Of a stretch of DNA of 64,000 bases, positions 1-9,623 are shown piece after piece (position 1 is the first letter of the stretch; each line of letters begins with the position of its first letter). The DNA is from Reichenbachiella agarivorans (GTDB lineage: Bacteria > Bacteroidota > Bacteroidia > Cytophagales > Cyclobacteriaceae). The stretch lies in contig NZ_CP106679.1 in the NCBI RefSeq assembly GCF_025502585.1, forward strand, positions 601,001-665,000, in the 5' to 3' direction. The translations under genes were made by a program, and so were the position numbers. Under the pieces are notes generated by a model. That model made no database searches and was not told the origin of the DNA. It saw nothing but the letters and a program-made list of their open reading frames with translations.

Positions 1-459
1 TACCTTATCCAACTCTTTCTTCAGCTCCTCAATAGATTGATACTCTGAGGAGATGATAGCATTCATAGCACCCTTGTTTCTGATCTGCTTGACAATACTG
101 CGGGTATCCAAGTTGGATATCCCCACTATACCATGCTGTGACAAATATTCATCTAGCGTAGACTCACCATCCTGTCTACTATGGATTTCAGAATACTCAT
201 TGACTACTAGGCCATTGATTTTTGGTCTGTCTGATTCTTGTTCTAGATCAACCGCGCCATAGTTTCCTATATGCGAATTGGTATTGACAATGATTTGACC
301 AAAATAAGATGGGTCTGTATAGACCTCCTGGTATCCAGTCATACCAGTATTGAAGCATATTTCACCTCCACTCGTTCCTTTACTACCTATTGAAAGTCCT
401 TCAAAGTAGCTACCGTCTTCTAAAAGTAAAAATGCTTTTTCTCTTTGTTTTAATTTCAT
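1..459 (-). CDS. carA: Carbamoyl-phosphate synthase small subunit (partial)
   Basis: N-terminal 153 residues of the glutaminase subunit of carbamoyl-phosphate synthase. The family hydrolyses glutamine and passes ammonia to CarB; the product feeds arginine and pyrimidine synthesis. The translation starts MKLKQREKAFLLLEDG and shows the small-subunit signature FNTGMTGYQEVYTDPSYF, then NTNSHIGNYG and VVNEYSEIHS. The class I amidotransferase domain with its catalytic Cys lies beyond the window edge (normal length is about 360-380 residues). The ATG at 459 is the first in frame. It lies downstream of rplQ and its terminator and has its own candidate promoter. Confidence 0.93.
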   Translation of the reverse strand, partial: MKLKQREKAFLLLEDGSYFEGLSIGSKGTSGGEICFNTGMTGYQEVYTDPSYFGQIIVNTNSHIGNYGAVDLEQESDRPKINGLVVNEYSEIHSRQDGESTLDEYLSQHGIVGISNLDTRSIVKQIRNKGAMNAIISSEYQSIEELKKELDKV

Positions 460-490
460 ACGAGCTATTATCTGGGTGAATAAATCACCG

Positions 491-520
491 CAAATCTGAC
501 CATTTTTTTTCCATAAAAAA
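491..520 (-). promoter_or_regulatory. Candidate carA promoter
   Basis: On the minus strand CAGATTTG (498..491) differs in one base from the Bacteroidota -7 consensus TAnnTTTG. A TTT triplet lies 19 nt upstream (520..518) where TTG would be expected. It is about 30 nt from the carA start. The match is imperfect, so this is a candidate only. Confidence 0.35.
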
Positions 521-550
521 AGCCATCTCGAAACTTATCGAGATGGCTTT
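513..550 (-). terminator. Terminator after rplQ
   Basis: A perfect 12-bp stem (519-530 with 539-550, arm AAAGCCATCTCG) and an 8-nt loop is followed on the minus strand by a run of T. It lies 22 nt beyond the rplQ stop codon and marks the end of the long ribosomal protein cluster. Confidence 0.88.
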
Positions 551-572
551 CATATGATTATATCCTTTTCAA

Positions 573-1127
573 TTATTCTTTGTCTTCTTTATCAGAATCC
601 TCAGCAGAGGCCTCATTGGCAGAAGAATCATCTGCTTTTGCTTCTGGAGCAACCTCTTCAGCCTTCGCTTCTACTGCTGGAGCAGCTGCAGCTTCTGTTG
701 ATTCACCTTTTCCTCTTCTGCTTCTTCTTGTCTTAGCTTTAGCAGGTGCAGCCTCTTGTAGCAACAGTTCGTTGTAATCAACCAACTCCATGATACACAT
801 ATCAGCATTGTCACCCAATCTATTTCCAGTTTTGAAAATACGAGTATATCCACCTGGTCTGTTGGCTACTTTGTCAGCCACTCCACCAAACAATTCTTTG
901 ACAGACTCTTTATTTTGCAAGTAAGAGAAAACCACTCTTCTTGAATGAGTTGTATCATCTTTCGCTCTTGTGATGATCGGCTCTACATACTTTCTTAAAG
1001 CTTTTGCTTTTGCAACAGTAGTTGTAATTCTCTTGTGCAAAATCAAAGAAGAAGCCATGTTAGATAACATCGCGCCTCTGTGCGATGCATTTCTACCTAA
1101 ATGATTAAATTTCTTCCCGTGTCTCAT
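573..1127 (-). CDS. rplQ: 50S ribosomal protein L17
   Basis: Large-subunit protein near the exit tunnel. The core (residues 1-120) has the family start [20 protein letters not shown] and the [17 protein letters not shown] segment. At 184 residues it is longer than the roughly 127 of E. coli L17. The extra C-terminus begins with a basic patch (TRRSRRGKG) and ends in an Ala/Glu/Asp-rich tail, a form seen in other Bacteroidota. It is the last gene of the alpha-type operon, 2 nt after rpoA, and is followed by a strong terminator. Confidence 0.97.
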   Translation of the reverse strand: MRHGKKFNHLGRNASHRGAMLSNMASSLILHKRITTTVAKAKALRKYVEPIITRAKDDTTHSRRVVFSYLQNKESVKELFGGVADKVANRPGGYTRIFKTGNRLGDNADMCIMELVDYNELLLQEAAPAKAKTRRSRRGKGESTEAAAAPAVEAKAEEVAPEAKADDSSANEASAEDSDKEDKE

Positions 1128-1129
1128 TT

Positions 1130-2119
1130 TTAATCCTCGTCTAATTTATATTTTGACAAATCCATGCCAAAAGTTAAGTTCTTATCAGCTACTAGTTGCT
1201 CTAGTTCAGCTAGTGATTTCTTACCAAAGTTTCTGAACTTCATCATGTCAGAAATCTCTAGTCTTACCAAGTCTCCCAATGATCTCACATCAGCAGCCTT
1301 CAAGCAATTGTATGCTCTAACTGACAGATCCAAATCATTCAAGCCTGTTTTAAGAAGCTTTCTCATGTGAAGCATTTCTTCATCCACAGCCTCAGGTTCA
1401 CCTGCATCATGTGTATCCAAGATCATAGTCTGATCTGAGAACAACATGAAATGTTGAATCAAAATGTTAGCAGCACCTTTCAATGCATTCTCAGGGTGAA
1501 TAGAACCATCCGTTTCGATATCCAGTATCAACTGTTCGTAATCGGTTTTTTGCTCTACCCTCGTATTTTCTACAGAGAACTTTACATTTTTGATTGGTGT
1601 GAAGATAGCATCGATTGGAATATAACCAAACACTTGCTCGCCAGGTCTATTCTCATCTGCAGCTACATAACCTCTACCTTTGTCGATTGACAATTCAATC
1701 TCAAATTTCACACTTTCATCCATATTGCAGATCACATGATCTGGATTTAGGATTTCGAATGCGTCAGTAGCGCTATTGATATCACCTGCCTTGAATTCCT
1801 TCTTGCCAGATAAACTTACTACAATCTTACTATCCGCTACGTCTCCAGTCTTTTTAAACCTAACCATTTTTAGGTTCAAAATGATTTCAGACACGTCTTC
1901 TACTACACCTTCTATTGTAGAAAATTCATGCAATACTCCAGGGATTTTAATTCCAGTTATAGCGTAACCTTCCAATGAAGACAATAAGATTCTTCTCAAT
2001 GCATTACCGACTGTTACACCATAGCCCTGCTCAAGTGGTTTGAAAGTAAATAAGCCATGAAAATCATCAGCTTTCTCCATTACCACTTTCTCAGGCATTT
2101 GAAATGCTAGTATTGACAT
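1130..2119 (-). CDS. rpoA: RNA polymerase alpha subunit
   Basis: Alpha subunit, 329 residues, which dimerises to nucleate assembly of the beta and beta-prime subunits. The N-terminal domain (about 1-230) shows [20 protein letters not shown], the dimerisation region. The C-terminal domain (about 255-329) has the helix-hairpin-helix segment of the DNA and activator contact face ([20 protein letters not shown], then [11 protein letters not shown]). It lies between rpsD and rplQ in the usual alpha-operon order, with spacing that suggests one transcript. Confidence 0.98.
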   Translation of the reverse strand: MSILAFQMPEKVVMEKADDFHGLFTFKPLEQGYGVTVGNALRRILLSSLEGYAITGIKIPGVLHEFSTIEGVVEDVSEIILNLKMVRFKKTGDVADSKIVVSLSGKKEFKAGDINSATDAFEILNPDHVICNMDESVKFEIELSIDKGRGYVAADENRPGEQVFGYIPIDAIFTPIKNVKFSVENTRVEQKTDYEQLILDIETDGSIHPENALKGAANILIQHFMLFSDQTMILDTHDAGEPEAVDEEMLHMRKLLKTGLNDLDLSVRAYNCLKAADVRSLGDLVRLEISDMMKFRNFGKKSLAELEQLVADKNLTFGMDLSKYKLDED

Positions 2120-2151
2120 AATTATTTCTTGCTTAAATATTAATGAATATA

Positions 2152-2757
2152 TTATTTAGAGTACAATTCGACGATCAACTGCTCCTTGATATTCTCAGGG
2201 ATCTCTTCTCTCGTAGGCACTACCATAAACTTACCACTCAATTCAGAAGTATTCCACTCTAACCAAGGGTACTTAGTAGCACTTCCTCTTGAAAGGCTAT
2301 AAGTAATTGCCTCCAAAGATTTAGACTTCTCTCTCACGGCGATCACATCACCTATTTTCACAGAGTAAGAAGGTATGTTTAGAACGTCTCCATTGACTGT
2401 CACATGCTTGTGCAGAACCAATTGTCTAGCTGCATTTCTTGTAGGAGCTATTCCTAATCTGAATACAACGTTATCCAATCTAGATTCCAAAAGTTGCAAT
2501 AGTATTTCACCTGTGATACCACTTTTTCTTGAAGCGTGATCAAACAAATTAGAGAATTGCTTCTCCAACAAGCCATAGGTGTATTTAGCTTTTTGCTTTT
2601 CAGCCAACTGAATCGCATATTCTGACTGCTTCTTTCTTCTACCTCTACCGTGTTGTCCAGGAGGGTAGTTCTTTTTAGCTAAAGTCTTGTCTGGCCCATA
2701 GATTGCGTCGTTAAACTTTCTCGCAATTTTTGTTTTTGGTCCTCTATATCTTGCCAT
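2152..2757 (-). CDS. rpsD: 30S ribosomal protein S4
   Basis: Primary 16S rRNA-binding protein of the small-subunit body, 201 residues, the normal length. The start [21 protein letters not shown] and the central S4 RNA-binding domain ([13 protein letters not shown], then [13 protein letters not shown]) are clear. The N-terminal region has no Cys cluster, so this is the zinc-free form. In E. coli S4 represses the alpha operon; no equivalent leader was recognised here. It lies between rpsK and rpoA. Confidence 0.97.
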   Translation of the reverse strand: MARYRGPKTKIARKFNDAIYGPDKTLAKKNYPPGQHGRGRRKKQSEYAIQLAEKQKAKYTYGLLEKQFSNLFDHASRKSGITGEILLQLLESRLDNVVFRLGIAPTRNAARQLVLHKHVTVNGDVLNIPSYSVKIGDVIAVREKSKSLEAITYSLSRGSATKYPWLEWNTSELSGKFMVVPTREEIPENIKEQLIVELYSK

Positions 2758-2778
2758 TTCCTATTCTTCTAAATAATA

Positions 2779-3171
2779 TTAAACTCTTCTTCTTTTCGGA
2801 GGTCTACATCCATTGTGTGGTAATGGAGTAACATCTTTGATCATAGTTACTTCGATACCAGCGTTCTGGATAGTTCTAATTGCAGACTCTCTACCTGCAC
2901 CAGGACCTTTTACAAAGACCTCTACTTTTCTAAGACCAAGTTCGTAAGCAGTCTGTGCACATTCCTGAGCAGCTACCTGAGCAGCATATGGAGTGTTTTT
3001 CTTAGAACCCTTAAAGCCCATTTTACCAGCAGATGCCCATGATATCACTTGACCTGTTTGGTTGGTCAAAGAGATAATTATATTGTTGAACGATGCTTTG
3101 ATGTGCGCTTGCCCGATCGGCTCAACAACAACGACTCTTTTTCTACTTTTGTCTTTTCTTTTTTGTGCCAT
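2779..3171 (-). CDS. rpsK: 30S ribosomal protein S11
   Basis: Platform protein of the 30S subunit, close to the E-site codon. The translation [18 protein letters not shown] and the C-terminal [17 protein letters not shown] are diagnostic. The ATG at 3171 (130 residues) is preferred over an in-frame TTG two codons upstream, because S11 proteins start close to MAxK and the ATG leaves a 9-nt gap to rpsM. It sits in the rpsM-rpsK-rpsD-rpoA order. Confidence 0.97.
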   Translation of the reverse strand: MAQKRKDKSRKRVVVVEPIGQAHIKASFNNIIISLTNQTGQVISWASAGKMGFKGSKKNTPYAAQVAAQECAQTAYELGLRKVEVFVKGPGAGRESAIRTIQNAGIEVTMIKDVTPLPHNGCRPPKRRRV

Positions 3172-3180
3172 TGTCAATTA

Positions 3181-3558
3181 TTATTTAGTAGCCTTCTTCT
3201 TATTGGCAACAGTTTTTCTTTTACCCTTTCTAGTTCTAGCATTGTTTTTAGTATGCTGACCTCTTACTGGAAGACCTCTTCTGTGTCTCAATCCTCTATA
3301 ACAACCAATGTCAAGCAATCTCTTGATGTTGAGCTGAATCTCTGATTTAAGAACACCCTCTACTTTAAAGTTTTCACTAATGATAGTTCTAACTTTTCCA
3401 GCTTCGTCTTCTGTCCATTCAGAAACTTTTTTGCTCCAATCAACACCCGCCTCAGTCAAAATTTTCTGAGCTGAGCTACGACCTAGTCCAAAAATATAAG
3501 TAAGTGAAACTTCACCTCTCTTGTTATCTGGAATATCTACTCCTGAAATCCTAGCCAT
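3181..3558 (-). CDS. rpsM: 30S ribosomal protein S13
   Basis: Head protein of the 30S subunit that forms bridges to the 50S subunit and contacts the P-site tRNA. 125 residues starting [20 protein letters not shown], with the helix-two-turn-helix segment and the basic tail [20 protein letters not shown]. It lies 2 nt after rpmJ and 9 nt before rpsK. Confidence 0.97.
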   Translation of the reverse strand: MARISGVDIPDNKRGEVSLTYIFGLGRSSAQKILTEAGVDWSKKVSEWTEDEAGKVRTIISENFKVEGVLKSEIQLNIKRLLDIGCYRGLRHRRGLPVRGQHTKNNARTRKGKRKTVANKKKATK

Positions 3559-3560
3559 AA

Positions 3561-3677
3561 TTATCCTTGTCTTTGCTTGAACCTTGGGTTCTTTTTGTTA
3601 ATAACGTATACCTTTCCGTTTCTACGAATGACTTTGCAGTCAGCGCTTCTTTTCTTGACGGATGCTCTAACCTTCAT
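3561..3677 (-). CDS. rpmJ: 50S ribosomal protein L36
   Basis: A 38-residue gene read directly from the sequence: [19 protein letters not shown] and on to RFKQRQG. The classical zinc-binding L36 has ligands near positions 11, 14, 27 and 32; here only the Cys at 14 remains (11 is Ser, 27 is Asn, 32 is Phe), so this is a zinc-independent form. The ATG is 6 nt after the infA stop codon and the stop is 2 nt from the rpsM start, the expected infA-rpmJ-rpsM order. Confidence 0.95.
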   Translation of the reverse strand: MKVRASVKKRSADCKVIRRNGKVYVINKKNPRFKQRQG

Positions 3678-3683
3678 AATTTT

Positions 3684-3902
3684 CTATTTATAGCGATAAA
3701 CTATTCTTCCTTTACTTAAATCATATGGAGACATCTCCATTTTGACTTTATCTCCTGGTAAAATTTTGATATAATGCATTCTCATTTTACCAGATATATG
3801 GGCAATAACCTCATGTCCATTTTCTAATTCCACACGGAACATTGCATTTGACAATGCTTCCTTAATTGTACCGTCTTGCTCTATAGAAGCTTGCTTAGCC
3901 AT
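3684..3902 (-). CDS. infA: Translation initiation factor IF-1
   Basis: IF-1 binds the ribosomal A site during initiation. 72 residues, a single S1/OB fold with the family segments [21 protein letters not shown] and [15 protein letters not shown]. It lies 12 nt after secY and 6 nt before rpmJ. In several Bacteroidota a methionine aminopeptidase gene (map) sits between secY and infA; none fits here. Confidence 0.97.
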   Translation of the reverse strand: MAKQASIEQDGTIKEALSNAMFRVELENGHEVIAHISGKMRMHYIKILPGDKVKMEMSPYDLSKGRIVYRYK

Positions 3903-3914
3903 AATAATATTTAG

Positions 3915-5234
3915 TTAAGCTACTGCTATGTTTTCAGATCTTCCTTTCAGCTTACCAGACTTCATCATTCCCTCATAATGTCTCATGAGTAGATAGCTCT
4001 CTATTTGCTGCAGCGTGTCCAAAATAACACCTACCATAATCAAAAGAGAAGTCCCTCCAAAAAACTGAGCAAAGTTGGTACTTACTCCAGCCATCTGCGC
4101 GAAAGCTGGCATGACAGCTACCATCGCCAAGAACAAAGATCCAGGCAATGTCACTCTAGTCAATACAGTATCTATGAATTCTGAAGTTGCCGATCCTGGC
4201 TTAACACCCGGAATGAAACCTCCATTTCTCTTCATGTCGTCAGCAATCTGATTAGGATTGACCGATATAGCAGTATAGAAAAATGTAAACAATACAATCA
4301 TTATCCCAAAGGTCAAATTATATTGCCATGACTGAAAATTAGAGAAAGTAGCACCAATGTACTGTGCCACGTCACTAGAGTCAGCAAAATAACTTGCAAT
4401 CATTGCAGGCAAAAACATCAATGATTGAGCGAAGATAATTGGCATGACACCAGCTGAATTCACTTTCAAAGGAATGTACTGGCGTTGACCACCATACACC
4501 TTGTTGCCTACTACTTGCTTCGCGTACTGCACAGGTATTCTTCTCACCGCTTGAGTCAAAAGAACCACTGCCATCACGACAAAGAACAATGCGATTAATT
4601 CTAACAAGAAGAACAATGCTTCACTCATACCACGAGTGATTGCTTCTTGTAATAAGCTACCAGGAAAACGTGATATAATACCGATCATAATCAGCATTGA
4701 TATACCATTCCCAATACCTTTATCAGTTATTTTTTCACCCAGCCACATACAGAAAATTGTACCAGATGTCAAAATCACAAGTGCTGAAAAGGTAAACATT
4801 ACCTTATTTTCTAATACGATAGCTTCTGCTGGAATGGCACCTGCTAAGTACGCACTACCTTGAGCAAAAGTGATCGCGATAGTTAATACTCTGGTGATCT
4901 GATTGATCTTCTTTCTACCACTATCACCTTCCTTTTGCAACTTTTGGAAATATGGCACTGCCATAGTCAAAAGTTGAATCACGATAGATGCAGAAATGTA
5001 AGGCATAATACCAAGACCAAAGATGGAAGCATTGTTGAATGCACCACCCAAGAATGTATCGAGTAAGCCAAATATTCCTTCAGCCTTGTCAGCCAATTTG
5101 GAAGGATCAATACCAGGCAAAACAACAAAAGTTCCTAATCTGAAAATGATCAAAAACCCTATTGTATTCAGAATCCTGACTCTGAGATCCTCAATAGAAA
5201 AAATATTCCTTATCGTACTAAAAAACTTTTTCAT
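3915..5234 (-). CDS. secY: Protein translocase subunit SecY
   Basis: Central pore of the Sec translocon in the inner membrane. 439 residues with the expected pattern of about ten membrane helices. Family landmarks are GLGIMPYISASIVIQLL (plug and TM2 region), GIGNGISMLI and the cytosolic loop NPNQIADDMKRNGGFIPGVK. The gene lies 3 nt after rplO, the standard spc-operon position. Its partner secE is also in this window, at 29.3 kb. Confidence 0.98.
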   Translation of the reverse strand: MKKFFSTIRNIFSIEDLRVRILNTIGFLIIFRLGTFVVLPGIDPSKLADKAEGIFGLLDTFLGGAFNNASIFGLGIMPYISASIVIQLLTMAVPYFQKLQKEGDSGRKKINQITRVLTIAITFAQGSAYLAGAIPAEAIVLENKVMFTFSALVILTSGTIFCMWLGEKITDKGIGNGISMLIMIGIISRFPGSLLQEAITRGMSEALFFLLELIALFFVVMAVVLLTQAVRRIPVQYAKQVVGNKVYGGQRQYIPLKVNSAGVMPIIFAQSLMFLPAMIASYFADSSDVAQYIGATFSNFQSWQYNLTFGIMIVLFTFFYTAISVNPNQIADDMKRNGGFIPGVKPGSATSEFIDTVLTRVTLPGSLFLAMVAVMPAFAQMAGVSTNFAQFFGGTSLLIMVGVILDTLQQIESYLLMRHYEGMMKSGKLKGRSENIAVA

Positions 5235-5237
5235 ATA

Positions 5238-5684
5238 TTATAGCGTAGTTGCTTTTCCACCTGCTTTCTCGATTGCCTCGATAGCAGATTTAGAAAATGA
5301 GTGAGCAGAAACATCAATTTTAGCTGTCAATGCTCCTCTACCTAATACTTTTACCACATCATTCTTTCCTGCAAGACCATTGTCCATCAGAACTTCAAAA
5401 GTCAAAGCTGACAAACCAGTTTTGGTAGCCAACTCTTGAATGGTATCAAGATTAATAGGTTTGGTTTCAACTCTGTTAGGAGATTTAAAACCAAATTTTG
5501 GCACTCTTCTATACAAAGGCATTTGTCCACCTTCGAAACCAGCCTTTCTAGAATAACCAGATCTAGACTTAGCTCCTTTGTGACCTTTTGTAGAAGTCCC
5601 CCCTCTACCAGATCCTTGACCTCTGCCTATTCTTCTGTCAGATTTTGTTGATCCTTCTGCAGGCTTTAAAGTATTTAATTTCAT
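5238..5684 (-). CDS. rplO: 50S ribosomal protein L15
   Basis: Late-assembly 50S protein, 148 residues. The Gly-rich N-terminal extension ([20 protein letters not shown]) that threads into 23S rRNA is clear, followed by [15 protein letters not shown]. It sits between rpmD and secY as in most bacteria. Confidence 0.97.
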   Translation of the reverse strand: MKLNTLKPAEGSTKSDRRIGRGQGSGRGGTSTKGHKGAKSRSGYSRKAGFEGGQMPLYRRVPKFGFKSPNRVETKPINLDTIQELATKTGLSALTFEVLMDNGLAGKNDVVKVLGRGALTAKIDVSAHSFSKSAIEAIEKAGGKATTL

Positions 5685-5715
5685 CTCTTTAATATTTCAG
5701 AAATAAGTCCTAAAA

Positions 5716-5895
5716 CTATTTATTCTCTACAGACACCAAGTGTGCCACCTTTCTAATCATTCCCTCTATTTGAGGAGTCAAGTCTTTCTCAACTGATCTA
5801 TTCATCTTGCCTAGACCCAAAGCCTTCATAGTCAACTTTTGATCATTTGGTCTTTTGATAAGACTTCTTACTTGTGTAATTACTACTTTCGCCAT
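5716..5895 (-). CDS. rpmD: 50S ribosomal protein L30
   Basis: Small 50S protein, 59 residues, starting MAKVVITQVRSLIKRPNDQK and containing LGLGKMNRSV, the L30 core. The reading frame stays open upstream, but the ATG at 5895 gives the family's normal length and leaves a 4-nt gap to rpsE, so it is the better start. Confidence 0.95.
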   Translation of the reverse strand: MAKVVITQVRSLIKRPNDQKLTMKALGLGKMNRSVEKDLTPQIEGMIRKVAHLVSVENK

Positions 5896-5899
5896 CTTC

Positions 5900-6418
5900 T
5901 TATCCGTTAAAAACTTTAGATAATTCCACACCTCTTTGTTGAGCTACCGCCAATGGATCTCTCATCTTATTCAGTGCATCGAAAGTCGCTTTTACCACGT
6001 TATGTGGGTTAGAAGAACCTTTAGATTTAGCTAGTACATCGTGTACACCAGCACTTTCCAATACAGCTCTCATTGCACCACCAGCAATTACACCAGTACC
6101 TTGAGCCGCAGGCTTCAACAATACGAATCCACCACCAAACTTACCAATTGCATCATGAGGAACGGTTCCTTTGAATACTGGCACTCTTACCAAATTCTTC
6201 TTAGCGTCATCGATTCCTTTAGTGATAGAATCAGTTACCTCATTGGCTTTACCCAAACCATAACCTACTACACCATTACCATCTCCAACCACAACGATTG
6301 CAGAGAAACTAAATCTTCTACCGCCTTTCACCACCTTGGCAACTCTTTTGATAGCCACTACTTTTTCTTGTAGCTCCATCTCACTTGCCTTTATAGCTCT
6401 TAAGTTATTCTTAGACAT
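5900..6418 (-). CDS. rpsE: 30S ribosomal protein S5
   Basis: S5 lines the mRNA entrance and takes part in decoding accuracy. 172 residues, with the double-stranded RNA-binding-like N-terminal fold ([20 protein letters not shown]) and the C-terminal domain ([19 protein letters not shown]). The ATG at 6418 is chosen over an in-frame TTG two codons upstream. Order rplR-rpsE-rpmD is conserved. Confidence 0.97.
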   Translation of the reverse strand: MSKNNLRAIKASEMELQEKVVAIKRVAKVVKGGRRFSFSAIVVVGDGNGVVGYGLGKANEVTDSITKGIDDAKKNLVRVPVFKGTVPHDAIGKFGGGFVLLKPAAQGTGVIAGGAMRAVLESAGVHDVLAKSKGSSNPHNVVKATFDALNKMRDPLAVAQQRGVELSKVFNG

Positions 6419-6424
6419 AATCAA

Positions 6425-6772
6425 TTAAAATTTAAGGCCTCCTTCTCTAGCCCCTTCTGCCAAGGCTTTGATTTTACCGTGATATGGATATCCTCCTCTA
6501 TCAAAAACGACACTGCTGATACCACTACCTGCAGCCTTTTCAGCCAATTTCTTTCCAACTTCTTTAGAAGAAGTCATATTTACTGTACCAGCTCCCAACT
6601 CAGCAGAAGAACTTGCTACTAGTGTACTACCATTAGCATCATCAATCAACTGTGCATAGATTGCTTTGTTGCTTTTGAATACAGACAATCTTGGTCTTTC
6701 GGCAGTTCCGCTCACTTTGTTACGGATACCTCTTCTTATTCTAAGTCTTCTTTGTTCTTTAGTAATTGCCAT
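6425..6772 (-). CDS. rplR: 50S ribosomal protein L18
   Basis: 5S rRNA-binding protein of the central protuberance, 115 residues. Landmarks are the basic N-terminus ([20 protein letters not shown]), [18 protein letters not shown] and the C-terminal [20 protein letters not shown]. It lies between rplF and rpsE with short spacers. Confidence 0.97.
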   Translation of the reverse strand: MAITKEQRRLRIRRGIRNKVSGTAERPRLSVFKSNKAIYAQLIDDANGSTLVASSSAELGAGTVNMTSSKEVGKKLAEKAAGSGISSVVFDRGGYPYHGKIKALAEGAREGGLKF

Positions 6773-6781
6773 GTCTATATC

Positions 6782-7333
6782 TTATTTAGAAGCAGTTTTA
6801 CCAGCTTTTCTTCTAACAATTTCACCAACAAATCTGATACCCTTTCCTTTATAAGGCTCGATCTTTCTGAGTGATCTAATCTTAGCGGCTACTTCACCTA
6901 CCAATTCTTTGTCAGTAGATTCCAATGTTACCACTGGGTTCTTACCCTTCAAAGTCTCAGCACCCACTTTAATTTCAGAAGGAATCTCCATGAAAATATT
7001 GTGAGAGTATCCCAAGTTCAATTCCAGAACTTGTCCTTGTACAGCTGCTTTGTATCCCACACCTACCAATTCCAAAGTTTTGACATATCCATCAGATACG
7101 CCAATAACCATATTGTTGATCAATGATCTATAAAGACCGTGCAACGCCTTGTGTCTTTTTTGGTCAGTTGGTCTCTTTACCGTAAGCGACCCCTCCTCTA
7201 GAGATAAGTCAAAGTCGCTATCGATTTCTCTTGTCAAGCTACCTTTTGCTCCTTTGACAATTACAGTAGACCCATCAATTTTAATATCGACTCCTTGTGG
7301 TACTGCTATTGCTTTGTTTCCTACTCGTGACAT
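6782..7333 (-). CDS. rplF: 50S ribosomal protein L6
   Basis: 50S protein near the factor-binding site, 183 residues with the two repeated L6 domains. The C-terminal signature is ESTDKELVGEVAAKIRSLRK followed by PYKGKGI. It starts MSRVGNKAIAVPQGVDIKID and is 10 nt after rpsH. Confidence 0.97.
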   Translation of the reverse strand: MSRVGNKAIAVPQGVDIKIDGSTVIVKGAKGSLTREIDSDFDLSLEEGSLTVKRPTDQKRHKALHGLYRSLINNMVIGVSDGYVKTLELVGVGYKAAVQGQVLELNLGYSHNIFMEIPSEIKVGAETLKGKNPVVTLESTDKELVGEVAAKIRSLRKIEPYKGKGIRFVGEIVRRKAGKTASK

Positions 7334-7343
7334 CTTAATCTAA

Positions 7344-7739
7344 TTAATAAACGTAACACAATACTTCTCCACCTACATTGAGTCCTTGTGCCTCTTTATT
7401 AGAGATCACACCCTTTGATGTAGATAAAATTGCAATACCAAGCCCATTTAAAACTCTAGGTAATGCGTCAGCTTGCGCGTACTTTCTCAAACCAGGCTTA
7501 GACACTCTTTCTAGGTGCACTATGGCCGATTCTTTGGTTTGAGCATTGTACTTCAATGCAATTCTGATTTTCCCCTGAACGCCATCATCTTCGAACTTAT
7601 AGTTGCGGATGAAACCCTTGTCCATCAACACTTTAGTGATCTCCTTCTTTACATTAGAAGCAGGGATCTCGACGATTCTATGATTCGCTTGGATAGCGTT
7701 TCTCAATCTTGTTAAATAATCTGCTATTGGATCTGTCAT
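7344..7739 (-). CDS. rpsH: 30S ribosomal protein S8
   Basis: Primary 16S rRNA-binding protein, 131 residues, starting [20 protein letters not shown] and ending GGEVLCYVY, with the signature [12 protein letters not shown]. In E. coli S8 represses the spc operon. The 73-nt gap before this gene is the largest inside the spc cluster and holds a consensus promoter and a hairpin, listed separately. Confidence 0.97.
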   Translation of the reverse strand: MTDPIADYLTRLRNAIQANHRIVEIPASNVKKEITKVLMDKGFIRNYKFEDDGVQGKIRIALKYNAQTKESAIVHLERVSKPGLRKYAQADALPRVLNGLGIAILSTSKGVISNKEAQGLNVGGEVLCYVY

Positions 7740-7752
7740 TACAGTATACTTT

Positions 7753-7775
7753 ACCCCTATTTTTTTAACAGGGGT
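7753..7775 (-). other. Hairpin just after the rpsH promoter
   Basis: ACCCCT (7753-7758) pairs with AGGGGT (7770-7775) across an 11-nt A/T-rich loop. On the minus strand it begins one base after the -7 element of the rpsH promoter. There is no T-run after it, so it is not a terminator. Its role is unknown. Confidence 0.5.
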
Positions 7776-7776
7776 G

Positions 7777-7784
7777 CAAAGTTA
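7777..7784 (-). promoter_or_regulatory. Internal promoter before rpsH
   Basis: TAACTTTG (7784..7777) matches the Bacteroidota -7 consensus TAnnTTTG. The upstream region is A/T-rich with no clear TTG at -33. It lies in the only sizeable gap of the spc cluster and could give rpsH and the genes after it an extra start. Confidence 0.6.
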
Positions 7785-7812
7785 GTTAATATTTTATATT
7801 TTAAAAACTCTT

Positions 7813-8082
7813 TTACCAGCTAGCTTTCGTTACACCAGGAATTTTTCCTGCGCTTGCCATTTCACGGAACGTAACCCTTGAAATACCAAACTTTCTCATG
7901 TAACCTTTTGGTCTACCAGTAAGCTTACATCTGTTGTGCAATCTTACTTTAGAAGAGTTTCTAGGTAGTTTATCCAAACCTTCGAAATCACCTGCTGCTT
8001 TTAGTTCTGCTCTTTTTGTAGCATACTTAGCGACTAGTCTTTCTCTTTTGCGCTCTCTGGCTTTTATTGATTCTCTTGCCAT
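7813..8082 (-). CDS. rpsN: 30S ribosomal protein S14
   Basis: Head protein of the 30S subunit, 89 residues, starting [20 protein letters not shown] and containing the S14 signature [20 protein letters not shown]. It is the long, zinc-free type, as the CxxC pairs of the short type are absent. The ATG at 8082 is used; the frame is open upstream but that would overlap rplE. Confidence 0.96.
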   Translation of the reverse strand: MARESIKARERKRERLVAKYATKRAELKAAGDFEGLDKLPRNSSKVRLHNRCKLTGRPKGYMRKFGISRVTFREMASAGKIPGVTKASW

Positions 8083-8083
8083 A

Positions 8084-8641
8084 TCAATTATTATTTTTTC
8101 CGGCGAATGGCATACCAAACGCTTTCAACAATTCGTAACTTTCTTCATCAGTGCTAGCAGTAGTCACGAAAGTGATGTCCATACCAGCGATTTTATTGAT
8201 CTTGTCAATCGAAATCTCAGGGAAAATAATTTGCTCCTTTACTCCAAGCGTATAATTACCTCTGCCGTCAAAACCTTTGTCCTTGATGCCTTTGAAATCT
8301 CTTACTCGTGGTAGAGCTACAGTCATCAATCTGTCAAGGAATTCGTACATTTTGTCACCTCTCAAAGTAACTCTAGCACCGATAGGCATGTCTTCTCTTA
8401 ACTTAAAGTTAGAGATCGCCTTTTTAGACAAAGTAGCAACTGCCTTTTGTCCAGTGATTTGAGTCAACTCAGCAACACCATGGTCTACTAGTTTCTTATC
8501 AGATACAGCATCACCAATACCTCTGTTGATCGATATTTTTTCGATCTTAGGTACTTGCATTACTGATTTGTATTGAAATTTCTCTTTCAATGCAGGAACA
8601 ATCTCCTCTGTGTATTTGGTTCTTAATCTAGGATTAGCCAT
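8084..8641 (-). CDS. rplE: 50S ribosomal protein L5
   Basis: 5S rRNA-binding protein of the central protuberance that touches the P-site tRNA. 185 residues with [19 protein letters not shown] and [20 protein letters not shown]. Its start overlaps the end of rplX by 8 nt, which suggests translational coupling. Confidence 0.97.
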   Translation of the reverse strand: MANPRLRTKYTEEIVPALKEKFQYKSVMQVPKIEKISINRGIGDAVSDKKLVDHGVAELTQITGQKAVATLSKKAISNFKLREDMPIGARVTLRGDKMYEFLDRLMTVALPRVRDFKGIKDKGFDGRGNYTLGVKEQIIFPEISIDKINKIAGMDITFVTTASTDEESYELLKAFGMPFAGKNNN

Positions 8642-8954
8642 TGATCACCTCCCCGGTTTTTTTTGATACTCTTACTAATTTCCCATCGTCACCTGCTTTT
8701 CTAGCTACTTTGGTAGCTTGTCCTGTAGCAGGGTCAACTAACATCAGATTACTGATGTGAATAGAAGCTTCAACTTTCTTGATGCCTCCTTCTGGATTCG
8801 TTGCAGAAGGTTTGGTGTGCTTAGTTACCATATTTACACCCTCTACTATCGCTCTATACTTGCTTGGATCTACCTCTAGTATAGCTCCAGTCTTCCCTTT
8901 GGAATTCCCAGATATAACCTTTACAGTGTCTCCTTTTTTTACGTGAAATTTCAT
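8634..8954 (-). CDS. rplX: 50S ribosomal protein L24
   Basis: Assembly-initiating 50S protein, 106 residues, with a KOW motif near the N-terminus ([20 protein letters not shown]) and [18 protein letters not shown]. Its 3' end overlaps rplE by 8 nt. Order rplN-rplX-rplE is conserved. Confidence 0.97.
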   Translation of the reverse strand: MKFHVKKGDTVKVISGNSKGKTGAILEVDPSKYRAIVEGVNMVTKHTKPSATNPEGGIKKVEASIHISNLMLVDPATGQATKVARKAGDDGKLVRVSKKTGEVING

Positions 8955-8987
8955 GTTCTAATATTTCTTCTAATTAGACTTCAATTC

Positions 8988-9356
8988 TTAAAGCACTTCT
9001 GGTGCCAATGAAACAATCTTCATGAATTGCTTCTCTCTTAATTCTCTAGCCACTGGCCCGAAAATCCTTGTTCCTCTTGGCTCGTCATTTCCACCTAGAA
9101 GTACCGCAGCGTTGTCTTCGAATCTGATATAAGATCCATCTTTTCTACGGATCTCCTTTTTGGTTCTAACAACTACTGCTTTTGAAACAGTACCTTTTTT
9201 AAGGTTACTAGAAGAAATTGCTGACTTCACCGAAACAACAATTTTATCTCCAACAGAAGCGTACCTTTTACCAGTACCTCCTAACACGCGGATGCAAAGC
9301 ACTTCTTTAGCACCACTATTATCCGCTACACTAAGTCTTGACTCTTGTTGTACCAT
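8988..9356 (-). CDS. rplN: 50S ribosomal protein L14
   Basis: 50S protein at the subunit interface, 122 residues, starting [20 protein letters not shown] and containing [14 protein letters not shown] and [15 protein letters not shown]. It lies 2 nt after rpsQ. Confidence 0.97.
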   Translation of the reverse strand: MVQQESRLSVADNSGAKEVLCIRVLGGTGKRYASVGDKIVVSVKSAISSSNLKKGTVSKAVVVRTKKEIRRKDGSYIRFEDNAAVLLGGNDEPRGTRIFGPVARELREKQFMKIVSLAPEVL

Positions 9357-9358
9357 TG

Positions 9359-9616
9359 TTATTTAGCTCTTTCGATAATTTCTACTAATCTCCACCTTTT
9401 ATTTTTAGACAAAGGTCTTGTCTCCATGATCTTTACAGTATCACCTTCACCGCAATCATTGTTTTCATCATGAGCAGCAAACTTCTTAGTTGTGCTCATA
9501 AACTTACCGTATATTGGGTGCTTCACCTTACGTAGTACTTCAACAGTAATGGTCTTATCCATTTTGTTACTTACTACTTTTCCGATACGTTCTTTTCTTA
9601 AATTTCTGGTTTCCAT
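9359..9616 (-). CDS. rpsQ: 30S ribosomal protein S17
   Basis: Primary 16S rRNA-binding protein, 85 residues, an OB fold with [20 protein letters not shown] and a C-terminal [16 protein letters not shown]. The gene lies 7 nt after the conceptual end of rpmC. Confidence 0.97.
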   Translation of the reverse strand: METRNLRKERIGKVVSNKMDKTITVEVLRKVKHPIYGKFMSTTKKFAAHDENNDCGEGDTVKIMETRPLSKNKRWRLVEIIERAK

Positions 9617-9623
9617 CGTGAAC

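Noticed and set aside
573-853. Several alternative frames over the repetitive end of rplQ
   Set aside because: They follow from the biased Ala/Glu/Lys composition of the L17 tail.
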